A stretch of DNA of 64,000 nucleotides, taken from Plotosus lineatus (lineage: Eukaryota; Chordata; Actinopteri; Siluriformes; Plotosidae). The DNA lies in contig CM045737.1 in the NCBI GenBank assembly GCA_024760905.1, positions 13,948,226-14,012,225 on the forward strand. Direction: 5' to 3'. Below are positions 55,015-64,000 of this stretch, piece after piece (the first letter of the stretch is position 1; each line of letters begins with the position of its first letter). The position numbers and the translations under genes are program-made. The notes beneath the pieces were generated by a model. It did not search any database. It was not told the DNA's origin and saw nothing but the letters and a program-made list of their open reading frames with translations.

Positions 55015-56861
55015 TGAAATGAGGAAGTGCAGGAGTGTGTATAAAGGAAGAGGTTAACTAAGAAGAAGTGGGACATAAAGAGGACCGAAGAGAGTAAACT
55101 GGAGTACAGGGAGACACAGCGTAAGGCGAAGGTAGCGGTATGCAAAGGCCAAACAGAGGGTGTATGTTCGGTTGGAAAGTAAGAAGGGAGAAAATGATTT
55201 GTACAGGTTGGCACAGCAGAGAGCTAGAGATGGAAAGGACATGCAGCAAGTTAGAGTGATTAAGGACAGAGAGGAAAATGTATTGACTGATGACAGAAGT
55301 GTGCTGGGAAGATGGAAAGAGTACTTTGAAGAGCTGATGAATGAGGAAAATGAGAGAAAAAAAAAGAGTAGAAGAGGTGACTGTTGAGGACCAGGAACTA
55401 GGAAAGATTAGTAAGGGCGAAGTGAGGAGGGCATTGAAGAGGATGAAAAGTGGAAAGGCAGTTGGTCCTGATGACATACCGGTTGAGGTATGGAAGTGTC
55501 TAGGAGAGATACAGTAGATTTCCTGACAAGAACATTCAACAAGGTCTTACAGATTGAGAGGATGTCAGAGGAATGGAGGAGACGTGTGATGGTGCCCATT
55601 TTTAAGAACAAGTGGAACGTGCAGAGTTGTAGCAACTACAGAGGGATAAAGTTGATGAGCCATACGATGAACATATGGGAAAGAATAGTGGAAGCTAGAC
55701 TAAGGGCAGAGGTCAGCATTTGTGAACAACAGTTTGGTTTCATGCCAAGACAGAGCACCACCGATGCAGTGTTTTCCTTGAGAATGTTAATAGAGAAGGT
55801 CAGAGGGAGCTGCATTGTGCCTTGTGGATCTGGAGAAAGCATATGACAGGGTGGCGAGAGAGGAACTGTGGTATTGCATGAGGAAGTCTGGAGTTAGCAG
55901 AGAAGTATGCTAGAGTGGTGCAGGACATCTATGAGAGATGTAAGACAGTGGTGAGGTGTGCTGTCGGTGTGACAGAAGAGTTCAAGGTGGAGGTGGGACT
56001 GCATCCAGGGTCAGCTCTGAGCCCCTTCTTGTTTGCTATGGTGATGGACAGGCTGACAGACGAGGTTAAACAAGAATCTCCATGGACTATGATGTTTACA
56101 GATGACAGATGTCTGTAGTGAGAGCAGACAACAAGTGCAGGAAAATCTAGAGAGGTGGAGGTATGCCCTGAAATGAGAAGAATGAAGGTTAGCCGCAGTA
56201 AAACTGAATACATGTGTGTGCACGGCAAGGACCCAAGAGGAAAGGTGAGGTTATAGGGGGCAAAGATAAAGAAGGTGGAGGATTTTAAGTACTTTGGCTC
56301 AACAATCCAGAGCAATGGAGAGTGTGGAAAAGAGGTGAAGAAGTGTGTGCAAGCAGGTTGGAATGGTTGGAGAAAAGTGTCTGGTGTGATGTGTCCTAGG
56401 AGAGTATCGTCACGAATGAAAGGAAAAGTGTACAAGATGGTATTGAGGCCAGTGATGTTTTATGGTTTTACAGTGAATGCTGTTTAACAGTGGCGCTGAG
56501 GAAAAGACAGGAGGCAGAGCTGGAGGTAGCAGAGATGAAAATGTTGAGGTTCTCCTTGGGAGTAAGAAGGATGGATAAGATCAGCAATGATCACATCAGA
56601 GGGACAGCACATGCAAGATGTTTTGGAGACAAAGTCAGAGAGGCTAGATTGAGATGGTTTGGCCATGTTCAGAGGAGGGATAGTGAGTATATTGGTAGTA
56701 GGATGCTGCGGTTGGAACTACCAAGCAGAAGGCCTAGAGGAAGACCAAAGACAAGATTTATGGATATGGTGAAGGAGGACATGAAGGTAGTTGGAGTAAG
56801 AGTAGAAGATGCAGAAGATAGGGTGAGATGGAGGCAGATGATTCACCGTGGAGACCCCTGA
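55015..56861 (+). pseudogene. RTE linker, RT and C-terminus, broken
   Basis: Pieces in several frames: 55160-55387 linker (SVLGRWKEYFEELMNEENE), 55490-55846 (FKNKWNVQSCSNYRGIKLMS, CEQQFGFMPRQSTTDAVFS), 55915-56118 (VGLHPGSALSPFLFAMVMD), 56275-56487 and 56490-56861 (C-terminus to HRGDP). The catalytic region reads MMFTDDRCL at 56090-56117 in place of MFADDIVICS, so the FADD box is damaged as well as shifted. Confidence 0.87.
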
Positions 56862-56889
56862 AGGGAAAAGCCAAAAGGAAAAGAAGAAG

Positions 56890-57600
56890 ATGTCCACTCC
56901 TCGTGTAGTTGTCCTGAGCGGTATCAACGTGAGGAGCTCTTTTTTAGTGGAGAAACCGGCAAATACCATGCGAATAAACACCATTAGTTGAGGTGTACTG
57001 CTGCTGTCCACAGACTTATCACATTGGATGCTGAACCACCGACATGTATTTAAGTCCTTGTCCAGCTGCTCATTCAAGTTTTCGGACATAGCTGACACTC
57101 TTCTGGTCACTGTACTTGCCCCAAGTTGTACATCAGCCAGACTTAAGATAACATCGGGCCCATTTTATTGTCTTTAAAAACAGTGTCTGCGATTAGCATC
57201 AGAGCCCCCTTGACAATCTCTCCATCAGAAAACATCTTCTTGTTTTTAATCAAATAATGTGTAGCTCTGAATGAAGCATCGGTTGCCTTTTTGGTTTTAT
57301 TCAGCATTCTTGTGAAAAAGGTCTGCTGCTTGGTCAAAGCGGCTTTTAACTCACACGCTTTCTCTGCCTGAAGCGCAGTCTTGGGGGGAAAGTTTGTGTT
57401 TAAGCTGCTGTGAGTGGTTTGATAGTGTCTCGCCACATTGTGCCGCTTTGAAATCGCCACCATCGCGCCACACATAAGGCACACACACTTATCTCGTATT
57501 GATGTAAAAAAGAACTCATCTTTCCAGTCTTTGTTAAAAACATACATTTTTTTTTCTCTTCTCTGCCATGTTTTTTTAGCACGGTATAATTAATGATGTA
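56890..57600 (-). pseudogene. hAT transposase remnant (GTF2IRD2-like)
   Basis: Minus-strand frames: 57143-57547 begins near MYVFNKDWKDEFFFTSIRDK with a zinc-finger-like CVCLMCGAMVAISKRHNVAR followed by HYQTTH (C-x2-C ... H-x5-H), then FFTRMLNKTKKATDASFRAT; 56718-57110 has LNTCRWFSIQCDKSVDSSST and ELLTLIPLRTTTRGVDIF. Together these match the N-terminal half of hAT transposases related to GTF2IRD2 and its Charlie-type relatives. Coding stops where the RTE tail begins. An A-run frameshift lies near the start at 57545-57555. Confidence 0.83.
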
Positions 57601-57715
57601 TTAGCTAGCAAAAGCGGGGTTAATTGTCATGCACAGGTGACTAGGTGAACTATGACCTCGAACTATACAGGTGCAAATTGTTTATATATAATGTATGGAT
57701 ATATATATATATATA

Positions 57716-58788
57716 TAATGTATGGAAGTGTCTAGGGGAGGTAGCAGTAGATTTCTGACAAGAATATTCAACAAGGTCTTAGAAAGTGAGCAGATGCCAG
57801 AGGAATGGAGGAGAAGTGTGCTTGTGCCCATTTTTAAGAACAAGGGAGATGTACAGAGTTGTGGCAACTACAGAGGGATAAAGTTGATGAGCCATACAAT
57901 GAAGCTATGGGAAAGAATAGTGGAAGCAAGACTAAGGGCAGAGGTCAGCATTTGTGAACAACAGTTTGGTTTCATGCCAAGAAAGAGCACCACAGATGCA
58001 GTGTTTGCTTTGAGGATGTTAATAGAGAAGTACAGAGAAGGTCAGAAGGAGCTGCATTGTGCCTTTGTGGATCTGGAGAAAGCATATGACAGGGTGCCGA
58101 GAGAAGAACTGTGGTATTGTATGAGGAAGTCTGGAGTGACAGAGAAGTATGTTAGAGTGGTGCAGGACATGTATGAGAGATGTAAGACAGTGGTGAGGTG
58201 TGCTGTCGGTGTGACAGAAGAGTTCAAGGTGGAGGTGGGACTGCATCAAGGGTCAGCTCTCAGCCCCTTCTTGTTTGCTATGGTGATGGACAGGCTAACA
58301 GACGAGGTAAGACAAGAATCTCCATGGACTATGATGTTTGCAGATGACATCGTGATCTGTAGTGAGAGCAGAGACCAAGTGGAGGAAAATCTAGAGAGGT
58401 GGAGGTATGCCCTGGAAAGGAGGGGATTGAAGGTTAGTCTTAGTAAGACAGAATACATGTGTGTGAACGACAAGGACCCAAGAGGAACTTTGAGGTTACA
58501 GGGGGCAGAGATAAGGAAGGTGGAGGATTTTAAGTACTTAGGCTCAACAATCCAGAGCAATGGAGAGTGTGGAAAAGAGGTGAATAAGCGCATGCAGGCA
58601 GGTTGGAATGGATGGAGAAAAGTGTCTTGTGTGATGTGTGATAGGAGAGTATCGGCAAGAATGAAGGGAAAAGTGTACAAGACGGTGATAAGGCCAGCGA
58701 TGTTGTATGGTTTAGAGACAGTGGCCCTGGGGAAAAGACAGGAGTCAGAGTTGGAGGTAGCAGAGATGAAAATGTTGAGGTTCTCTAA
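57716..58788 (+). mobile_element. RTE LINE internal segment
   Basis: Starts inside the RT linker (TATGGAAGTGTCTAGGGGAG) and stops inside the RT C-terminal part (ATGAAAATGTTGAGGTTCTC). Both flanks are TA-rich. Lack of the 3' end is unusual for target-primed insertion and suggests later deletion or DNA-level rearrangement. Confidence 0.88.
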
Positions 58789-58804
58789 CATAATATATAT
58801 CTAA
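57722..58804 (+). pseudogene. RTE RT, long open frame, both ends cut
   Basis: A 360-codon frame: FKNKGDVQSCGNYRGIKLMS, CEQQFGFMPRKSTTDAVFAL, FVDLEKAYDRVPREELWY, GLHQGSALSPFLFAMVMD, MFADDIVICSES (catalytic FADD near residue 216), KTEYMCVND, FKYLGSTIQSNGE and MLYGLETVALGKRQESELEV, then MKMLRFS before it runs into the TA-rich flank. No internal stop. It has no start of its own and lacks the C-terminal domain. Confidence 0.87.
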
Positions 58805-58837
58805 TACATATAATTTATAATATAATATATATATAGC

Positions 58838-59050
58838 AGGGGGTCGGGACCCTATGGCTCGCGAGCCAGATGTGGCTGTTATGATGACTGTATCTTACTC
58901 TCAGATAAATAAGTTGGCTTTACTTAACAGAAAAACGAATACTTAATTTCACTGTCATTTAAATAAAAATACAAAAAAACCAACAAGTAAAACAAAAACA
59001 GATGAATAAATCTCGCGGATTTAAACGTATACATCTATTTTCAATGCCAC
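58838..59050 (+). mobile_element. hAT terminal fragment
   Basis: CAGGGGGTCGGGACCCTATGG, then GCTCGCGAGCCAGATGTGGC, is the terminal sequence known from GTF2IRD2/ZBED-related hAT elements. Only this end is present. It could be the missing end of the transposase remnant at 56890-57600, separated by the RTE segment, but orientation does not prove this. Confidence 0.6.
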
Positions 59051-59205
59051 ATCACTGTGGTGAGCAGCGGACAGCCTCTCTGTACTCCAGCATGTAGGCG
59101 TGTCCGATACCTTCAAACTCTAATTTTATTGGATTATAACAACAGCCACAGACTGCGCGTGTTGTTTTTGAGTTAAGAGGTAAATTCCCCTCGTTTTTGA
59201 TCAGC

Positions 59206-60174
59206 TCATTTGCATGAAGCCAAGCACAGCTGGCAAGCAAACACAAATGGACAGACACGGAAAAACTTCAACCCGCAGACCAGCTGATTGCCAAAACTAT
59301 TCCAAGCTTCTGCTCCATATAGCAGGGTGGTGACGACTACTGCTTGGAATATCCGGGTTTTTGTTGACATGCTGACAGATCTGTGGGTAATGACTGGTAA
59401 GATCTTGGTGAAGGCATCTGCTGCTCTCCCTATACGGTAGTTCAGTTCAGGGGTGAGCTCACCATTATGTGTCATAGTGCTTCCTAGATACACAAATTCG
59501 TCTACATTTTCTAATGTTTCTCCTTCTCCCATTTTGATATTAAGGTTCACATGTTCTTTAGAGATGGCCATGACTTTTGTCTTTTTAGCATTTGCAATGA
59601 GTCCCACTTTGGCTCCTTTTTCTTCAACTTGTGATGTTGCATGCTGGAGTCTGATTTCTGGGTTATCGATCAGTGCAATATCATCAGCAAAGTCTAGATC
59701 TGGGAGCCTTTGTTGTTGGTATCGGGAACTCCTTCTTTCTAGTACTATCCCTGTGTCGTTCTTGTCAAGGGCATTCTTCAGCACCCAGTCAATGAGTATA
59801 CCAAATAACAAAGGTGACCAAATGCAGCCCTGTCTGACTCCTGCTGTCACTGAGAACCAACTCGTTGTATCACCATCCACTTTCACACAGCATTCTGACC
59901 CCTCGTATGTGTTCTTCATGATGGCAACTATTTTTGCTGGAATTCCATACACTCTTAAAACTTTCCATAGTGATTCTCTGTGTACGCTGTCAAAGGCAGC
60001 TTTGAAGTCAATGAAGTTGATTTTGACTGGGAGTTGCAGCTCCAAACTCTTTTCAATCAGTTGTCTCAACACAAAGCACTGGTCTACACATGATCTTCCA
60101 GTCCTGAACCCTGCTTGGCATTCTCGTAGTCGTTTGTCTATAGCATCACGAATTCGAGTAAGACGATAGTGCAA
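59206..60174 (-). pseudogene. LINE I reverse transcriptase
   Basis: A 322-codon minus-strand frame. Blocks: RECQAGFRTGRSCVDQCFVL, INFIDFKAAFDSVHRESLW, GVRQGCIWSPLLFGILIDWV, catalytic LDFADDIALIDNPE (FADD) near residue 175, AKKTKVMAISKE and FVYLGSTMTHNGELTPELN. It ends in unrelated sequence after LYGAEAWNSF. The palm looks complete, but the preceding linker is in another frame. Confidence 0.87.
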
Positions 60175-60916
60175 TAAACTTTCCCTGCTATACTCAGCAG
60201 TATGATACTTCGGTTATTGCTACATATTGTCAGATCACCTTTCTTTGGTAGTTTAATGATGGTACCTTTCTTCCAATCTTCTGGAGACTCTTCAGATCTC
60301 CATGCTGCTACATACACTCTAGTAAGCCAGTCATAAAGTTTCCAACCTCCTGCTTTCAACATCTCTGCTGTTATTTCATCATATACTAGTGCTTTGTTGT
60401 TCTTTAACCTCTTTACTGCTTTGTCTACTTCTGTTTTTTTTTGGGTCACCCATATCAATGTCCAGTTCTTCCCATTCTATCTCTATTTTAGTTTCAGCTA
60501 GTGACTCTTCGGGTGGTTCTGCATTTAGTAGTTCTCTAAAGTGCTCTGCCCATCTCTCCAGTCGACCTTTATCATTACTTATAATGTTACCATTTTTATC
60601 TTTAACTAATAGCGTGTTCTTTGATTTCTTTCCAGTTAATATTTTGATCTTTTTGAAGACTTCTTTGATTTTTCATTTTTGCAGCTTCTTCCATTTCTTT
60701 TACCTGTTTCTCGACGCAGTTGTTCCAATCCTTCTCAGCACTGTTCTTTACTCTTCTGACTTGTTCTCTATATTTAGCTTTAGCTTCATTGGATCCTGTT
60801 CTATCTCTTTCATGTTTGGCATGTCGTCCCTCTTCAATGACCTGTTCTGTTTCTATGCTTATCCATTTCTTGGGTTCTCTCTGTTTGTATCCTACTGTTT
60901 CCTTCGCTGCATTCAC
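60138..60916 (-). pseudogene. LINE I linker region
   Basis: Frames 60602-60916 (KKWISIETEQVIEEGRHAKH, KDWNNCVEKQVKEMEEAAK) and 60138-60458 (KAVKRLKNNKALVYDEITAE, WKKGTIIKLPKKGDLTICSN) connect endonuclease to RT. A T-run near 60431-60440 and other changes break the frame. Confidence 0.75.
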
Positions 60917-61006
60917 TACATTTGACTTGAATCTTTCCCATTCTCTCTGTGCATCTGGTTCGGATGCTAGATCTGAGCGTGCATCGAACTGCTGTGAAAT
61001 TTTGTT

Positions 61007-61678
61007 CTAGTATTCTTGTTTATATTGAGGGAGAATCAGATTACTGCTTTGGATCTTTGGCTCTTTTCTTGATTTCTTCTGAGCTGCCAGTTTCAATTGA
61101 ACCTTGGTGATAACAAGTTCATGATCACTACCACTATCTGCTCCCCTATATGCTCTCACATCTAGTAATGATTTTCTCCATTTGCCATTTATCAACACAT
61201 GGTCAATCTGATTGTGAGTATTGCCATCTGGTGACGTCCATGTGGCTTTGTGTATGGTCTTGTGGGCAAATAGTGTTCCTCCAATAACCATGTCATTCTC
61301 TGCACAGTATTCCACTAGTCTCATTCCATTGTTGTTACGGACTCCAACTCCATGTTGACCCATTACCGATGACCACTGTTTGTTATCATCACCAGCTTTT
61401 GCATTGAAGTCTCCAATAATAAGTCTTACATCATGTGTTGGTAAGCTATCTGTCACTGCATTCAGGTATTCATAAAATTTGTCTCTTACTTCTTCTTCGG
61501 CTTCTTCTGTTGGTGCATAAGCCACTATTACACTGAGTTTTACCTGTCTTGCATATAACCTAGCTTTGAGTATTCTTTTGTTGATGTTCTCATATGACAT
61601 TAGACTTGCCCTTGTTCTTTGTGAAAGTACTAGTCCTACTCCATGCTCATGGATGTTATCATTTCCAGAATTGATCAA
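61007..61678 (-). pseudogene. LINE I endonuclease, C-terminal part
   Basis: A 223-codon minus-strand frame, open upstream to about 61700 (WENVEGWTLINSGN). Motifs: VGLVLSQRTRASLMSYENIN, LSVIVAYAPTEEAEEEVRDK, LIIGDFNAKAGDDNKQWSSV (GDFNA), NQIDHVLINGKWRKSLLD and GADSGSDHELVITKVQ (SDH). The N-terminal part holding the catalytic Glu (ETH/ETR motif) is absent. Confidence 0.87.
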
Positions 61679-61735
61679 TGTCCATCCTTCAACATTCTCC
61701 CACTCTCAAAGGTTTCTTTATGTAATTAAGGTTCT

Positions 61736-61934
61736 CCTGCTTACTTCCTCGAGTCAAACTGGCATCGTCTTGACTAGTCAAGCTTTGGATGGCAGTCGTC
61801 ATTCTAGCCATCGAGGCTGTGAGGTTGTTGGCAAAAGACTGAAGGTTTGCTCTTGTGATAGATTCCATAGCTATATTTTACTCTGGGCGGGTAGCTGGCC
61901 CTCCTCATAGGGTTTTCTGTCTGGGTTGTTCCTT
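61736..61934 (-). other. short unassigned frame beside LINE I
   Basis: A minus-strand frame of 59 codons starts at the ATG complement 61866-61868 (MESITRANLQSFANNLTASM) and ends with TGA near 61692, overlapping LINE I in another frame. I do not recognise it. Confidence 0.3.
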
Positions 61935-61939
61935 CCCAT

Positions 61940-62629
61940 TGTAACACAGGTAAACACATGGTTACTAATTTTATTGGAAAAAACCCTAGTTTCCAACACT
62001 CCCTGAAAGCACTAGTTTCCTAGTCCCCTTGAGCGCGTCATAGGCACGTGCTGCATGCGACCAGCAGAGAGTGCAGCAGAGAGCGTGAGAGCAGGGCATA
62101 CAGAGCCCTCAGCGACACGAAGCCTTGTATGTGTTTTGTTCTCTCTCAATCGAACCGGGTGGAGAGAGTTTGTTTTCTTGGAAGCTCCGACTGGTTTTTT
62201 AGTGGATCTGGATTTGATCTTGAAGCTGGTTTCGGACACGGATGGCGAGCCAAATCCAGTGAGAACTCTTGGTGGATCCAGAAGCAGTGTGGCCAACTGT
62301 TCTCTGGATGCGAGAGTAGATCTACAGACCCAACCACTTCAAATCACAGGATCCCAGATAAGAATAGATAAAAACACCTTTATCCCAAACGGATCACAAT
62401 CCTGGAAAAGACTCCCGGGTTCACACGAATCAAACCTTAGAGATTTAAGCTTATTTTATTTTAGTTTTAATTTGTAAAGAAAGTTCTACAATATTGTTTG
62501 CACTGTTTCTTGTAGTATTGTTAATTGTAATAAATCTGCCGGCTGTTCAAATTCAAATCTCCACAATTCATTTTACTCCTCCAGAACCTAGTATAAAATC
62601 TAGCACAGCTATATCAAGCTGGTGTTACA
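61940..62629 (+). repeat. 5' LTR of a Gypsy-type retrotransposon
   Basis: 690 bp with TGTAACAC at the left end and GTGTTACA at the right, an exact 8-bp inverted repeat of TG...CA type. A polyadenylation signal AATAAA lies at 62529-62534. It is followed by a leader and a gag frame, as expected of a 5' LTR. The partner LTR lies beyond the right edge, so identity of the two LTRs (age) cannot be judged here. Confidence 0.85.
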
Positions 62630-62748
62630 TCAAAGTGGCGAGCCAGCCAGGAGGAGTTTTGGCTACATTTTGCCTCTAAATTAATAATTTGGCATACAGT
62701 TTGGCAGTTTTATGACAGTTTTTGTACAACTTTTCCCACAAAAGAAAT

Positions 62749-63800
62749 ATGGATATCATTGAACGTGAAGGTATCAAAGTACCAAATGCTGTATTAATTA
62801 GTGGTTTTTCTGGTACTGAGACTGATGAAGAAGTTATTAAGTTTTTAGAAAAGTATGGTTCTATTACACGAACAGTGAAACTTACTACTTCTGACCCTGA
62901 CTTTAAAGATGCAGCCGTAGTTGAGTTTGAGTATGGCACTGCTATTGAGTCAATTCAGGCTGAACTACCATGTCAAAGAGCAACATCTGACCCAAAGGTT
63001 GTTCACAAAATTCAGCTCTTATCCCCACTTTATAGTGATAAGTTAACAGCTGACCTGACCAAGTTTTTTCTCTTTGATTTAAAGGGAATTGCCAAAGCAA
63101 GCGGAATAGATTATGAGAAATTGTTGCTTGGTGAACTTAGCAAACTTCAGGCCTCTGCTGCTGAAAGTGAAGGTATAGCTTCCACTGACGCTACTCCAGT
63201 AACTGAAAGTTTAACAGGTGATTCTGTTGTGACACAAATAAATAGGGAAACTCTCACAACTACCTCAAACTCTGATATTCCCAGTTCTCCAATCAACAGC
63301 AGACCAACTCCTAATTTAAATCCCGAACACTTGAGCACCCCTGAAGTCCAGAGGGTGATTGTCGAGCACATTGTCAAAAGTGCTGACATCGTCCCAAACT
63401 TATCTGAACTCTTCCAAGTTCAGGTCGTTCTCGGAAAATTTCCGTGCCCTAATACGGAAGTAGATTATGACACTTGGCGCAGTCATGTTGAGTTTTATCT
63501 TGCCGACTCTTCTGTTTCTGAAAGACAGGTAGTAAGAAAATTATTGAAAGTCTCTTACCACCAGCCGCCAATATTGTCAAACATTTGGGCTCTTGTCCAG
63601 CCCAAAACACTTTTTGAGCTTGGTCGATTCTGCATACGGGAATGTAGATGATACTGATGAGCTGTTTGTGAAATTTTTGAGCACAAACCAAAATGCCGCA
63701 GAAAAACCTTCAACATACTTGCACCGGCTCCAGACTACATTAAGCAAAGTTGCTAAAGGGGAGGCGTTACAGTCAGTGATTTTGATCGACAGCTTTTAAA
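62749..63800 (+). pseudogene. gag gene, PNMA-like, frame-broken
   Basis: Start chosen at the first ATG after the leader, 62749 (MDIIEREGIKVPNAVLISGF). Residues 1-90 resemble the RRM-like N-terminal domain of PNMA proteins, which derive from Gypsy gag. Then comes a low-complexity S/T-rich linker (about 150-200) and the start of a capsid domain (VDYDTWRSHVEFYLADSSVS). The first frame stops at 63649-63651; capsid-like coding continues in another frame, 63593-63799, and a further shift follows near 63770. This copy therefore cannot make full-length Gag. Gag forms the particle that packages element RNA. Confidence 0.8.
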
Positions 63801-64000
63801 ACAGTTCTGTAGGGGGTGCTGGGATGATAACCTAATTGCCAGCCTCCATCTAGAACAAAAAGAAATCCAGCCCACCTACCTTTTCTGAACTTCTTTTGTT
63901 GCTGCGAACAGAGGAGGATAAACAAGCAGCTAAGTCCACTCGCATGAAGCAGCACTTAGGACTTTCAAAAGTAAAGGTACAGTCCAACCCTTTAAATGTT

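Larger units (their letters stand above)
53866..56887 (+). mobile_element. RTE LINE, near full length, multiply frameshifted
   Basis: The only copy in the window that retains leader, endonuclease, linker, RT and 3' end. Leader: GCCGGTCCCAAGCCTGGATA, GGTTGTGTCAGGAAGGGCAT. 3' end: GGAGACCCCTGAAGGGAAAA and GAAGAAGATG. It follows an RTE order but carries many frameshifts, so it is an older copy. Its right end abuts a hAT transposase remnant. No target duplication found. Confidence 0.9.
59255..61735 (-). mobile_element. LINE I, endonuclease plus RT, decayed
   Basis: A third non-LTR element. On the minus strand: endonuclease (61007-61700), linker (60602-60916 and 60138-60458) and RT (59206-60174). 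It is 5'-truncated within the endonuclease, 3'-truncated after the RT palm/thumb and broken by frameshifts. Sequence differs from both RTE and LINE G; RTE-X/Proto2-like is a possibility I cannot confirm. Confidence 0.83.
61940..64000 (+). mobile_element. Ty3/Gypsy-like LTR retrotransposon, 5' portion
   Basis: LTR, then leader 62630-62748 with TCAAAGTGGCGAGCCAGCC directly after the LTR, in the primer-binding position (the tRNA is not identified), then gag. Protease, RT and integrase would lie to the right of the window. The element stands next to the decayed LINE I. Gypsy-type assignment rests on the gag resemblance to the PNMA group. Confidence 0.78.

Noticed and set aside
62749..63800. Domesticated PNMA-type host gene
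   Set aside because: It directly follows a structurally clear LTR and leader and has frame breaks, as in an ordinary retrotransposon copy.

Overview
The window reads as vertebrate, most likely ray-finned fish, intergenic or intronic DNA. I base this on the repeat types: several tRNA-headed SINE families, two of them with an L2/CR1-like 3' tail; RTE-clade LINEs with short GAA-rich tails; hAT, pogo/Tigger-like and possible piggyBac-like DNA transposons; a Ty3/Gypsy-type LTR element with a PNMA-like gag; and long (CA)n, (TA)n, (ATC)n and (TTA)n microsatellites. I found no exon of a host gene, no rRNA or stand-alone tRNA gene, and no prokaryotic feature. Every long reading frame belongs to a transposable element, and almost all are broken.

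Layout. 1-2.6 kb: SINE pieces and a 480-bp TA-flanked MITE (family C). 2.86-4.69 kb: a hAT transposon with terminal repeats, 8-bp target duplication and a broken BED-finger transposase. 4.9-8.6 kb: SINEs and a LINE RT 3' fragment. 8.8-11.3 kb: a nested pair, an RTE LINE inserted in SINE B, both with perfect target duplications. 11.6-23.8 kb: a possible piggyBac remnant, SINEs, RTE pieces, microsatellites, a putative LINE 3' end split by a MITE, and a hAT-type MITE. 26.1-27.9 kb: a SINE B copy whose internal ~70-bp segment is amplified into about 23 tandem units. 28.4-34.5 kb: RTE copies, MITEs and SINEs, ending with the best preserved RTE copy (32.6-34.5 kb). 34.8-36.9 kb: MITE halves and a SINE inside a pogo-like element. 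37-40.3 kb: a second LINE family (endonuclease, RT, C-terminal zinc finger). 40.4-53.2 kb: mostly nested SINEs and DNA transposons plus LINE fragments. 53.9-58.8 kb: a long but frameshifted RTE copy, a second hAT transposase remnant and another RTE piece. 59.2-61.7 kb: a third LINE on the minus strand. 61.94 kb to the right edge: the 5' LTR, leader and gag of a Gypsy-type element that runs off the window.

How the parts relate. The repeats form a dependency network. SINE A exists with two different 3' tails, one L2/CR1-like and one made from the 5' leader and 3' terminus of the RTE family present here. Target duplications fix the order of many insertions: SINE B before RTE, family C MITE before RTE-derived and SINE A insertions, hAT-type K before pogo-like D, and LINE F before SINE A.

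Family letters (SINE A, B, E, L, M; MITE C; DNA elements D, K; LINE F, G, H, I, J) are working labels for this window only. All clade names rest on motif recognition by eye, without database search.
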